The notes: generated by a model not told the origin, from the sequence alone. 64,000 nt of DNA from Syncephalis plumigaleata (GCA_025201365.1 JAIXMF010000026.1:44145-108144), one strand, 5' to 3'. Counted from the first letter of the stretch, positions 21,763-32,669 are shown. Translations and numbers: made by a program.

Positions 21763-23586
21763 ATGAAGTTCTCTGCCATTATCGCTATTGCCGTCGCCGT
21801 TGTCGCTCTCACCAGTCTGGGCGTCGTTGAAGCTAGTCCCGCCTTGGATCGTCGTGGTATGTCTGGCCGTGACCCTATCAATTGATGTACTAACCGTAGC
21901 CTATTGTTTCATTGTCTACCGATGACTACCGATAGCTCGTAAGTTCATGTATATTAATGGTTGTTTTGCCATGCTAATCACATTTCAATGTTTATTCCAT
22001 CTGTTACTTTGTTAATAATAGCTGGTAAGTTAGTTTATTGACCGTAACAAGTACTAGGCTAATTGTAGTGCAAATCAAAATTATATATAACTACCATTTT
22101 CAAGTACCTGTAAGTTATCGTAGTGGCTACAAGCTATCTGTACTAATTATGATATTATACATGATCCACCTATTTGTATACAATAGGTCGTAAGCTACCA
22201 TTTTGATCACATGAATCCCGTGCTAACTAAATTACAACACTCATTCATATGTTCCTGTCTGATAGGGAGTAAGTTATCATTCTGACAGTATCGTATAATT
22301 GCTAATCACCCTATGACACCTGATCCACGTATGTTCTTGTATGATAGATTGTAAGTTACTATGCCAACTATACAGTATGGTCGCTGATTACCATATGACC
22401 TACAATTCACATATGTTCCTGTACCATAGCCTGTAAGCTATCACTATGATTATGATGCATGGTGTACTAATTACAAGATGTCACACAATTTATACATTAT
22501 CGTATTATAGGGCGTAAGTAACCATTTTGATCGTATTGAACGAGGTATTAACTATGGTATGATACTGATCCACGTATGTTTATGATAGGGTGTAAGTTCT
22601 CGTTCTGATTGTAACAAGTGATGTATTAATTATAACGTGACACACGATCCACGTATATTTCTGTGCACCAGTTTGTAAGTTGTCATTCTGTCTACAATGT
22701 ATGGCTGGGCTAACTATAGTGTGACACATGATTCCGTATGCTCTCGTATAATAGCGGGTGAGTTACCATCCTGGCCGTAATGAATGAATACTAATATCAA
22801 TGTGGCTCATGATCCACGTATTCGTTTGTATACGATAGGCCGTAAGTCATCATTATGGTTGTAATACATGCATGAATGAGTACTAATCACGCTATGGCAC
22901 ACGATTTTTGTATGTTCCTGTATGATAGCAAGTAAGTCATTATTCTGATCGTATTTACGGCGTACTAACTATAATCTGACCCATGCTCAATACATGTTTA
23001 CATATGATAGGACGTAAGTTTCCATTTTATTTGTAATCTATGGATGTACTGATCACGATATGACACATGGTCGATATGTGTTTTGCATAACAGATTGTAA
23101 GTTATCATTCTGATCATAATGCATGGGTATACTAATTATAGCATAATATCACTTCATGTGTTCCTGTATTGCAGAAAGTAGGCTAGCATTTCGATGATAA
23201 TGAATAACGTACTAATTGCAAATGGCACATAATCCATACGTTCGTATATAACAGCATGTAAGTGAGCATAACAATTACACACTATGATTACTAATTATAC
23301 CATGATGCATGATTCACATATGACCCTCTATGGTAGCCTGTAAGCTAATACGATTGCTGTAATGAACGGTACGCTGACTAAATGTGACACACGGCTAATA
23401 TGGGTATTCCTCACGATAGGATGTAAGTTAATATTTCTGATCGTAACGCGTGGATGTACTAATCACGCTATGGCACACAATCCGTATGTAATTTTGCATA
23501 ACAGCTTGTAAGTTACTCTTCTGGCTGTAATGTACGACGCGCTAATCACAATACGGTATTCATTGATTGAATAGCCACCACAATAA
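21763..23586 (+). CDS. Secreted peptide encoded by 20 tandem microexons (copy 2)
   Basis: Exon 1 (21763-21856) encodes a signal peptide (MKFSAIIAIAVAVVALTSLG, then VVEA) and ends in LDRR plus one base. Then come 3-nt exons at 21936, 22022, 22187, 22266, 22348, 22430, 22511, 22589, 22672, 22755, 22839, 22929, 23011, 23094, 23175, 23255, 23337, 23420 and 23505 (first bases), with a 5-nt exon at 22105-22109 after an AAG acceptor. A 15-nt exon (23575-23589) holds the stop TAA 23584-23586. Of 22 donors, 16 are GTAAGT; acceptors are 15 TAG, 6 CAG and 1 AAG. The spliced product is 55 residues. After the leader it reads APVP, then VGIPGGFRAQDIKHPDL from exons 5-21, then PPQ. No stop occurs in this frame. 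Copy 3 supports the first junctions. Function unknown; secretion is predicted. Transcript data would settle the model. Confidence 0.65.
21857..23574 (+). repeat. Tandem array of 21 homologous introns, unit about 80 bp
   Basis: Introns of 67-87 nt follow one another with 3-nt exons (once 5 nt) between them. Many share the layout GTAAGTTATCATTCTGATCG, then TACTAATCAC near the middle, then GACACATGATCCACGTATGT and a TGATAG end. Donor, branch site and acceptor are kept, the intron bodies drift, and the codons between them are almost all different. This looks like repeated duplication of an intron-plus-codon unit followed by divergence under splicing constraint. Confidence 0.75.
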
Positions 23587-23589
23587 GCA

Positions 23590-23643
23590 GTAAGTGATAA
23601 TCCAACAGATAATCATACCCATACTAATCCATTATGATTACAG
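23590..23643 (+). other. Putative 3' UTR intron of copy 2
   Basis: GTAAGT donor, TACTAAT branch site and CAG acceptor, 54 nt, lying after the TAA. The homologous intron in copy 1 is 596-647. Confidence 0.6.
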
Positions 23644-23807
23644 AACAGGACAAGGACATCATCAAGTAGATATTATAGGTATTCAAGTCAAGAATGTATT
23701 GGTGTTACAAGACCCTTTAGTGTTCATGCCATTCAAGTCATTATTCCTTGGTACAACAACAACAAGTATATCTACAAGATCATTCAATCATTTATTGAAT
23801 AAATATG
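23644..23807 (+). other. Conserved terminal exon / 3' UTR (copy 2)
   Basis: Nearly identical to 648-804. It contains AATAAA near its end. In an alternative frame, continuous with the microexons in phase 2, it stays open to about 23884 and would encode GHHQVDIIGIQVKN and more. The phase deduced from exon 1 does not lead into that frame. Confidence 0.55.
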
Positions 23808-24025
23808 TATATATTCCAATTATGCTACAGAATACTTATGAGTTATTACGATGTAATGTCAATAGCATAGTCTTATTTCACTAATGTGCTTTTATTATAA
23901 TAATAAAGTTCGATGCATAATATATATATTACGCTAATCAGATCATTTAATCTAGCAAGCATGACTAGTATCACCAATGATCAGACTCCTTCCGGTACTC
24001 TTAGTAAATAAACAAAACAACGTAG

Positions 24026-24933
24026 TTAATCGCTTGTCAACTGCCGAAATAGAAATCGTGCTCGATCTATAAGACCAGGGAATGTGGGTGCCGGTCGTAC
24101 ATCCAAGTAGAACGATGCTACTGCCTCTGGCCTCTTTGGATCATGTTGACCTGCGTAGAAGTCGATAATATAGGTTACTTCCTCGCCGCATCGATCTACT
24201 ACCCAATCATGTCGATCAAATGGCAATTTATACCTGGTGGTAGTATAGTAATGATGGACAAGTACACAGAATGTTATTATTAACAATAAGCATTCCACTC
24301 GTATTTTCTACTACTTACCCGAGCCAACTACGTAATCGAGCCTTTAGCGAAATATCCTGAGGCCGTCCCTGGAAACGTACCAGTGCTGGTCGACCACAAT
24401 CACTACGCGTATTCTACGCGTGAGTTCCTATGATTGCTATCCATTCAATTCGCTTACCTTTCATGCATATGCTCCCATTTTAGAATCTCCTTCCAGGCAC
24501 GTTCGTTGACCGCATTATGAATTGGCACTACCGTTTGCATATCCTCCTCGTTTGGATTCCAGTTTTTACGACGAAGTGCATTAAAGAACATTTGCTGCGA
24601 TGGATACACCCACACGCCATGCTTGTTGTCGCCAGTTGCCGCGGGACATGCATTCTCGCCACTATTACTTGCACCATCCGACGCGTGAGTGGGTGCTGCC
24701 ATCGGGATGGTGGATAATTCGCGTTGCGTATCAAGTGATATACGCTGATTGTCCGCACGTTCTTGATTAGGTGCCGGCATGTAATTGGCCGGATTAAGTG
24801 ATTCCTTATCCTGTCCCTCTGCTACTCCGTCTGTCTTGCTATTTGGCAAGAAATGAGCGTAGGCCGCGTGATCTACGGGACATTTGGAAGTAGATGTCTG
24901 CCCTTCAACGGGGCTATCCTGCTGTTTAGACAT
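24026..24933 (-). CDS. CYC3: Holocytochrome c synthase (cytochrome c heme lyase)
   Basis: Three exons (24933-24458, 24402-24319 and 24233-24026) give 255 residues. The protein has a CPV heme-regulatory motif near the N-terminus, WVYPSQQMFFNALRRKNW, EEDMQTVVPIHNAVNERAW, KWEHMH, and LPFDRHDWVVDRCGEEVTYI followed by DFYAG, all signature blocks of the family. The enzyme sits on the inner mitochondrial membrane facing the intermembrane space and attaches heme to the CXXCH motif of cytochrome c. At intron 1 the second of two CGCGTAG acceptors (24403) must be used to keep the frame. Confidence 0.95.
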
Positions 24934-25060
24934 GGTGAATGGAGAAAGTAAATATATGCATTGGTGTTTTTTTCTTTTTTTCTTTTTAACTTTTGAATTT
25001 TACGCTTGCTTATTCTTTTATTCATTCGTATTGTCGTTATCACACTGTTACTAATAAATA

Positions 25061-26882
25061 ATGGGTCGTCGTGTAAGTTAACGAGGTGATGACTATCAAG
25101 TGACTAGCTGACGAGATATACGCGATATATATATATATATGTATATCTAGAGAAAAACTAGAACGCACGCTAAACAAGCAGCAATACCTGAAGGTGCCAG
25201 CGTGGAGAATGCATCTAAAATACCGAAAAGCTTTGTGATTCGAGCCGGTAATCCAGGTAAAAGTGTATCGGAACTAGTGCATGATATCCGTTCGGTGATG
25301 GAACCACATACAGCCTCACGTCTTAAGGTCGGTGATAGTATAGGAGGAGGCTACTTTTTAGTATCGCGTTACTCATACTAGTTATTACAGGAAAGGAAAA
25401 ACAACAAGCTAAAGGATTTCCTTCAAGTAGCCGGACAGCTTGGTGTTACGCATATGCTTATATTCGGTCGAACTGAAACTGCGGTCAACTTGCGTATGGC
25501 TCGTGTCCCCCATGGTCCAACGTTAACTTTCCGCGTATGCAGTTATTCATTGGCACGAGATGTACTCGCTGCACAACGACGTCCCAAATCACCTGGTACC
25601 GAATTCCAAACAGCACCACTAGTAAGTAATATGGAATCATCGACTCGATGTCGCTTTATTAACGATGATAATCTACAGTTAGTAATGAATAACTTTGGTG
25701 GCGAGCAAAAACAAATGAAGCTATTAACGGCCATGTTCCAAAATCTATTTGCACCAATTAATGTGAAATCGGTAGGAATATACACTCTCTACTATGCTGC
25801 TAATGAACAAGTATACTAATGATGCCAATGTGTATACAGATGAAATTATCAGAGGCACGTCGTGTGGTGTTACTGAATTACAATTCAGATACGGGCAACA
25901 TTGATTTCCGTCATTATAGCATTAATGTAAAGCCAGTAGGCGTCACAAAGGGAATTAAACGCGTGGTCATCAATACCAATCTGCCTAATCTCTCTCAATT
26001 TGAAGATGTCAGCGATTATGTATTACGGTAAGTGGCGTAGTGTATATTAGATGGTACATAGACCAGTGACTAACAACAACAACAACAACAATAGAGAAGC
26101 ATTTGCCTCGGAAAGTGATATAGAAGACGGTCCTGAGAATACGGTGACACTATCACAACGCTACGTCGGCCGTAATAATCAGAGTTCCGAGCAACGAGCC
26201 GTACGTCTAACGGAAATGGGTCCACGTATGGAGTTGAAACTGCTCAAGGTGGAGGCGGGTCTTTGTGATGGAGAAGTACTATATCACCATCATGGTAAGT
26301 AATTCATATAATCGAGAGATATACATATAGTTAATGTGTACATGCGTAATTCAGTGGTAAGGACAAAGGCTGAAATGAAAGAGCAAGAGAAGCGTATGGC
26401 GCAGAAACAACAAGAGAAGGCACGTCGTCGTAAGGAACAAGAGGAGAATGTTGCACGTAAAAAGGCAGCATCTGAATTACGACAGAAGCAGGACGAGGCC
26501 AATGGCGAAGAAGCAGATGACGATGAAGATAATGATAGCGAAGAAGAAGGAAATGACGAAGATGATGTAGAGATTGAAGATGCCAATAATCCACGTAGTC
26601 GTAATGGTGGTCTATTCGACTCTGATACGGAGGATGATAATGAATTCAATAGTGACGATGACGACGATGATCATATGGAAGCATTTGAAGACGATGAAGA
26701 AGAGAGAGAGGAAGAAGCGCCAGAACCAGGTAAGCAATAGTAGTAACAATAGCAATAGAGTATATATGTTAATGTATTTCTTTGTTTATTTCATATCCTG
26801 AATAGCACGTCCATCTAAAAAGCCTAAATTTACACTAGCTGCTACTAAACTCAAGGCCAATCGACGACGATCTATGAAATAA
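25061..26882 (+). CDS. SSF1: Ribosome biogenesis factor Ssf1/Peter Pan (Brix domain)
   Basis: Seven exons: 25061-25072, 25151-25327, 25391-25771, 25840-26027, 26095-26294, 26355-26729 and 26806-26882, giving 469 residues. The start MGRRRKTRTHAKQA and the Brix domain (SFVIRAGNPGKSVSELVHDI; GPTLTFRVCSYSL; INVKSVKLSEARRVVLLNYN) match Ssf1/PPAN. This factor works in 60S subunit assembly and 27S pre-rRNA processing in the nucleolus. The C-terminal third is a charged coiled coil plus an acidic tract, ending in basic residues (KLKANRRRSMK). The donor of intron 2 is GTCGGT, weaker than usual. The gene converges on GNA1, with 49 bases between the stop codons. Confidence 0.93.
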
Positions 26883-26931
26883 ACTAGTTTCTCATTTGTA
26901 TTAGCTATTATTAATTATCAATGATAGACAA

Positions 26932-27595
26932 TTAAAGCTTGGCGCGTGGTGTATCCTTTGGAATATACCATGACATTTCAACTTCCTTTAGCTTGAATCT
27001 AATTGTAATCAGTCATTATTAGATGATGATGATGATGATGCTATATCTATTATAGATGGATTAAAACTTACCCGCATTTCTCATAGAATGGCACATTCTT
27101 TTCCGAACAATCAAGAATAACTAGTATACAAGCGATGAGTATATCGGTATTCTAGTAGTAGTCGTAGCACTTACTCTTGTAACATCCCACACTAGCACCA
27201 ATATACTTGAGTGCTTCAATGATATAACGACCGAATTGTAGACCGCGTGCCTCTTTATGCACTACAATATCTTCGATATGACCTACTAGTCCATTGCCGC
27301 GAATGAATTTACGTTCAATGAAAACAGTACCGGCTGCCATAACCTTTGCTCGTTTCGTGTCCTCAATAACTATCGTGTAGTATTCATGGTTGTGGGCTTT
27401 AATATAGGTAAACCGTTCCAGAAAGGTTGCCTTTGAGTGTTGGCCTACTTCCGTCAAGTGACTTAGAGCCTCGATAAAGCCTTTCTCGTAGTCGTCAATA
27501 GCGAGTGGACGAACAACATAGCCATTAGGTAGTGCTTTTTGCACTTGAGGCGAGATTAGTACACCGGAGAACAGCTGAGTTGGTAAAGCAGTCAT
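26932..27595 (-). CDS. GNA1: Glucosamine-6-phosphate N-acetyltransferase
   Basis: Three exons (27595-27175, 27120-27072 and 26998-26932) give 178 residues, the normal size. GNAT-fold blocks are present: YVVRPLAIDDYEKGF, GTVFIERKFIRGNGLVGHIE, DIVVHKEARGLQFGRYIIEA (acetyl-CoA loop), and VPFYEKCGFKLKEVEMSWYI. The enzyme makes N-acetylglucosamine-6-phosphate in the UDP-GlcNAc route that feeds chitin and glycan synthesis. The start codons of GNA1 and ESS1 are 274 bases apart, facing away from each other, so regulatory sequence may be shared. Confidence 0.95.
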
Positions 27596-27869
27596 ATTGA
27601 AAGGGGTGCAGTTTTGTGTATAGTATATATAGAATAAGCAGTGGAATAGTCAACTAGATGATGGTAGTTGCACTATGAGTAGAAGGAAGAGAAGAAGCAG
27701 AAGCAGAAGCAGAAGCAGGAGAAAAGAAGGAAGGAGATGTGGAATAGGATAAGTAACGGAACAGATGGCGCAACCCTCAAGTGAACCTACGATTCCCTTT
27801 TCTTCCTTCTTTCTCTCTTTCTCTCTTTCATTCTCTTATTCTTTAGCGTAAACGTGCTGCTTGTTGATC

Positions 27870-28427
27870 ATGAGTGACGGCCAAGGCCCGCTACCACCCT
27901 ATTGGGAAGTGCGACAGTCGACGTCGTTCAATCTTCCATACTACTATAATACACGTACGAAGGAGAGTCGTTGGGAGCGACCTCAATCAGAGGGACAACA
28001 AGTGGAGCAGGTGCGCGCTAGTCATCTACTCGTTAAACATCGCGAGAGTCGTCGTCCCGCTTCATGGCGTTCGGTAAGTTCAAGGAGAGTGGGAGGAGGA
28101 GGAAGGAGGAGGAATACTATCTTATATATATATACTGAAATACGCGTATCATTTCTATAGAGTCGTATCACGCGTAGTAAAGAGGAAGCCGAAGCAATTA
28201 TTAGAGAATATCGTGCACGTATTGTCTCGGGTGAAATTACTCTAGCAGCTCTCGCGACTACAGAGTCTGATTGTTCTAGTGCCACGCGTGGCGGTGATTT
28301 AGGTTTCTTCACGCGTGGGCAAATGCAGCCAGCCTTTGAGAATGCGGCATTCGACCTTGAAGTAGGCGCCATGAGTGATCTAGTATGGTCAGATAGTGGC
28401 GTGCATCTTATTCTACGTACTGCGTAA
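27870..28427 (+). CDS. ESS1: Peptidyl-prolyl cis/trans isomerase Ess1/Pin1
   Basis: Two exons (27870-28073 and 28161-28427) give 156 residues. The WW domain (LPPYWEVRQSTSFNLPYYYN, then SRWERP) is followed by the parvulin domain (RASHLLVKHRESRRPASW, ESDCSSATRGGDLGFFTRGQ, DSGVHLILRT). The phosphate-binding Lys/Arg-Arg and the catalytic Cys and His residues are all present. The enzyme isomerises phospho-Ser/Thr-Pro bonds, notably in the RNA polymerase II C-terminal domain. It is a complete and ordinary member of the family. Confidence 0.95.
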
Positions 28428-28488
28428 TTATAATCTCATTGATTATCCATTATATGTTATCATTAATCCACATTAATCAAATACAATG

Positions 28489-28562
28489 TTTTTCCAACCA
28501 ATTAGCGCTGTTAGCCTTTAACTTCTGTTAGTTATAAATAAGCTTGCACAATCAATAAGCAT
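28489..28562 (+). repeat. Dispersed repeat copy A
   Basis: About 74 bases (TTTTTCCAACCAATTAGCGC at the start, CTTGCACAATCAATAAGCAT at the end) match 47536-47612 with scattered mismatches. It lies in the spacer between ESS1 and the kinase-like gene. The nature of the repeat is unknown. Confidence 0.45.
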
Positions 28563-28651
28563 TTGTTTGCTCTCCACTATATAAAATCACTCAAACAAAT
28601 GGTTTATTTCATTTTGATTGAATCTTAAGCGTAGTAAAAGTAGGCTATTCT

Positions 28652-29959
28652 TTAGTCGTACTTTCCACTTATTACGTCATATTGGTGAGTAATTTTGAAG
28701 TTCAGCATCATCAGCGGTGGGATAGCTTCGCCCATTGAAATCATTAAAGCTTTCAAGGCTTCTCGTTTCTTGTTGTGTTTCTCGAGCTCATCAGGTGTAA
28801 TAGTGGTATCAGGAGTAAAGTTTATGGCTAGCTTTTTTTTGTAGGAGGAAAATAGTGAGTCGATAAAGCGACTAGTACTTCGAACATTATTAATAAAAGA
28901 GTTGTAAATTGTTGCTAACTTAGATGTTGGAGAGAAATCGGAATTGGCCTGCAATTCTCTAAAATCCTCGTAGATAGTTGAACAATCAAAGTGGAGCAGT
29001 TTGAGGTCATATAACTGCCCCATAGCGTTTTCAGCAATCCAAAAATCTATTATGACAATGGTTAAATTCATTCATATGATAATAGCAATGACTTACTTCT
29101 TGTTACAATGCTGCCGTACACGACTCCTATATCATTAAGGGTTGAAATAGCTAAACAATATTATTATTAGCGCTAGTATTCAAATTGTTATTTCTACTGA
29201 TATACGTACCATCCATTACTCGAGCAACTATACTCGGTAGTTGTTTAATCGAGGCAAATGTAGAGATTCGCCTAATGAAAATATGGAAGTTTTCATATTT
29301 ACGGGGTTGCTCAAATACAAAGCATCCAATTTCCTTATCTGCCGTTTGGCCATTAGCTATACGCTTAAATAAAATGGTGTCTAATCTCTGCTTATGAAAC
29401 GGATCGTCTATTCTGTCGACAGACTAGATAACAATAATAACAATGATGGTGTAAGTCAATGATATCAAGTATTATAGCTGTAACTTACATCATAGAATCT
29501 CTTTGCATTTGCATATCTTTTACTTCCCTTATAGCATGCTATAAGGGCATTTTTATTGCCCCACTTTATTTCCTTCTGATGTCGGGGACTTCTAAAATTA
29601 AGTGGCCATTGGATCGGTTCAAGATTATACTTCTTGGGAAAATGTATGTATAAACGCTCAGTCCTTTGATCTATTGTCGTATCTATAGTTATCTCCTCTG
29701 GTGGTTGAGGTTGCCCTTGATTGTTACTTGGAGGTGCTGGAAGTGTTGGTCTAAATGCATTATTCCAGTTATTACTTCCAACTTGCATATTAGTATTGGG
29801 CTGCTGATTCCATTGTTGTGCTGTCATCGGTATCTGATTGGGATTGTTATTGGTGAATGATGATGGCGCACCTCGCATATCCATGCCATTTGTGTGATGA
29901 GATAGCATCATGCACACACATAGTGTGATTGCAGATAAGGAAGTCGTGTTGTATTTCAT
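28652..29959 (-). CDS. Secreted kinase-like protein, probably inactive
   Basis: Four exons (29959-29489, 29423-29210, 29150-29097 and 29046-28652) give 377 residues. The start MKYNTTSLSAITLCVCMMLS is a likely signal peptide. A Pro/Asn/Gln-rich linker follows. The rest shows the outline of a protein kinase C-lobe: VARVMDAISTLNDIGVVYGS aligns with the helix leading to HGD, but the HRD/HGD motif reads YGS; NFWI stands for the NILI strand; LKLLHFD stands for the DFG/DFD strand. No glycine loop is seen. I infer a secreted pseudokinase-like protein. Similarity is by motif spacing only, so the fold call is moderate. Confidence 0.6.
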
Positions 29960-30984
29960 GGTTATCTCGGTCGAGTAACTTGTTGATATGTCGTCAATAA
30001 ACTCGATTCTTGTAGCCACACTTGTACTGATCTATATCGATAACTAGTGCAGTGTATTGCGTATACTAAACGGAATGGCTTTAACGCGTAGTTCTATGAG
30101 GGAACTTGACTACGGCAAACTGAAGAGGAGAAGGCGTACACTAATATCAATAGCTAACGGTTGACATTTTCGATAGCCTACTTATAGCTGTAGATGCAAT
30201 GATAAAATTCTAAGCTTCTTACAATAATACATGCAGCCCATTAAAGCACATATGCCATTTGCCATATTTGAGCTCAACCATGATTGTAAATATTTGTTTT
30301 TGGACGCCATCTTCACATTTGCCGATAAAGTCCTCATTAGGCATGCTCCATCGACCATTTGAAAAATAAGAATCGATACCATCTATAGATAAATGCAGTG
30401 TGCAACATAAATAATCCATAACTAGCGGTCCAGTATCTGTTGTGAGCAGCACCTTACGTGCCCTATGAGAGTACTTTACGCTCTCGCCATGCTCACTAAG
30501 AAGTACCTCATATGCCCAGCATGAATATCAAATACCTTACGCGTCATGTACGATCCAAACCACTCGCTATGCTCTATCTACTTCCTTTCTACATTGAGTA
30601 ATATCAATCATATGAACAATGATCTCATAGATTTGAGGTGTATTGTGGCAATGAATAATCATTCGTATACTACACGATATGATTAGTATTAAGCGCATTT
30701 CCATACACGATAATCAATAGCTACTTGTAAGTACATGACATGGCAATATCCAACTATACTAGTACACTTGTATCGTATACCTTATAGAATTGATGATGAT
30801 AGTTATTGTTAACAATTGTGTAAATCTATCTATTAATAAGGACAAAGAAAGACTAACTGCATTAATTGGTTGGAAAAACCCCTGTAGTCATAGCGGCGGC
30901 GCTCTTTTCCTTTAATTCCATTCCCATAGTGTGTTGACGCGTTTCTATTATCCATATCGTTCACTTGTACCCGTTTATTCCGTT
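29960..30984. other. Intergenic between kinase-like and cysteine synthase genes
   Basis: A minus-strand open stretch at 30219-30452 (including NGRWSMPNEDFIGKCEDG) has protein-like composition but no start context or recognised domain. It may be a gene fragment. The last 100 bases hold the cysteine synthase promoter. Nothing else seen. Confidence 0.3.
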
Positions 30985-32669
30985 ATGTTGCCATATCGTA
31001 TGTTCCAACGACTACTAAGCCAATCGGCTGTCACTAGAGTAAGTAGTGTTTTCGTTATTTACTTACAAGTACAGCGCCTTTTGGTATGTCTATCTTTCCA
31101 GTAGAGAACTAATCAGAGTGACGACTATAGCCTGTAGATGGGTTTGTCGGTGCTATTGGCAATACACCATTGGTAAGTTGTTTATCTACGCTTTACTTTG
31201 TAATAACCTGTCATTAACGTTGCGTAGATTCATTTGAAGCGTATTAGCGAGGCAGCAGGTGTGACTATTACGGCTAAAGCGGAATTTATGAATCCCGGTG
31301 GTTCCGTTAAAGACAGAGCTGCTCTTTATGTTGTCAAAGATGCCGAGGAACGTGGTAAGTAGACTACTTGGTGCATTGATAGATGTTATAGTTACTATAG
31401 TTGTTGCTGTTGCTTGTATCGATTAACATATGTACAATATAGGATTAATAAAACCCGGTGGCACTATTGTTGAAGGTACAGCAGGTAATACCGGTATAGG
31501 TTTGGCGCATGTCTGTCGTGCTAAAGGCTACAAGTGTGTTATCTACATGCCAAACACTCAGGTGAATAACAATGCAGTAATCATCAAATACGGGCGTAGC
31601 TTACGTGTAGATGTTTCTACTACGCTGTAGAGTCAAGAAAAGATCGATTTATTGCGTATGCTTGGTGCACAAGTCCATCCCGTGCCAGCAGTGGCATTCG
31701 ATCATCCTGACAATTATAATCATCAGGCAAAACGATACGCCGAATCAATTAATAATGCCGTATGGACGAATCAATTCGATAATACGGCTAATCGACGAGC
31801 ACATATTGAAACGACAGGTCCCGAGATATGGCGACAAACGGGAGGGCAGATTGATGGGTTCACATGTGCCACAGGTACAGGCGGTACATTGGCGGGTATA
31901 GCACGATATCTCAAGGAGCAGAATAGTCAAGTGAAGGTATTCCTGGCAGATCCACCCGGTTCCGTATTATACTCGTATATCAAGAGTGGTGGCACACTTA
32001 ATGAACGTACGGGCAGTTCAATCACGGAAGGTAAACGATTAGCGAGATAATGCAGAGTATCTGATGACTAATCTATCATTATAATACAGGTATTGGTCAA
32101 GGACGAGTTACTGACAACTTGAAAAAGGACATAGAATTGATGGATGGTGCACTACACATTGCTGATGAGAAATCAATTGCTATGGTAAGGAGTATATCGT
32201 ATTATTATTGGTGATAATAATGAGCAAGCTTACTCATACGTACATGTATTGCACAATCTATATCGCGTGTTATAGTTGTATCGACTATTAGACGAGGAGG
32301 GCATCTATGTTGGTGCGTCATCAGCGTTGAATATCGTTGCTGCAGTAGAGATGGGACAGCAACTAGGTAAAGGTAAGTGGACTATGAACGAGTGTCGCGA
32401 ATAGTCATGACAATAACCATGCTTATTATGTGTAGGAAGCCATGTGACCACCATTCTATGTGATGGTGCCTATCGATATCAATCGCGATTGTTCAGTAAG
32501 TAGTGATAAAGTCAAATGTAAAGTATACGAGTAGTAACATAACCACTGTGTCTATGATGATATGGCGAATGTATTTGTTTATTCACAACCAGGTCGTCAA
32601 TGGCTAGAAAGTAAACAGTTACTACAAGCTATTCCTCAACATCTACAAAAATACATTGTGTTGCCATAG
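30985..32669 (+). CDS. MCY1: Cysteine synthase-like PLP enzyme, mitochondrial type
   Basis: Nine exons: 30985-31038, 31131-31172, 31228-31354, 31443-31561, 31631-32030, 32090-32184, 32276-32372, 32436-32495 and 32593-32669, giving 356 residues. The basic N-terminus ([18 protein letters not shown]) suits mitochondrial import. The fold-type II PLP motifs are intact: [23 protein letters not shown] with the PLP Lys, [11 protein letters not shown], and [22 protein letters not shown] and SSALN follow. The family makes cysteine from O-acetylserine or related substrates; yeast Mcy1 is on the mitochondrial outer membrane. Intron 1 must use the acceptor at 31130; nearer AGs give stops. Confidence 0.93.

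Noticed and set aside
21857-23574. Idea that the 80-bp array is a CRISPR or ordinary minisatellite
   Set aside because: Units are not identical repeats with unique spacers, and what is conserved are the eukaryotic donor, branch and acceptor signals, which points to introns.
30219-30452. Minus-strand frame with NGRWSMPNEDF
   Set aside because: Protein-like in places, but no start, splice partners or recognised family; kept only as a possible fragment in the intergenic note.
30690-30790. Intron-like unit (TAG, short gap, GTAAGT...TATAG) suggesting another microexon array
   Set aside because: Only one unit, no sequence similarity to the array introns, and no neighbouring exons in frame.
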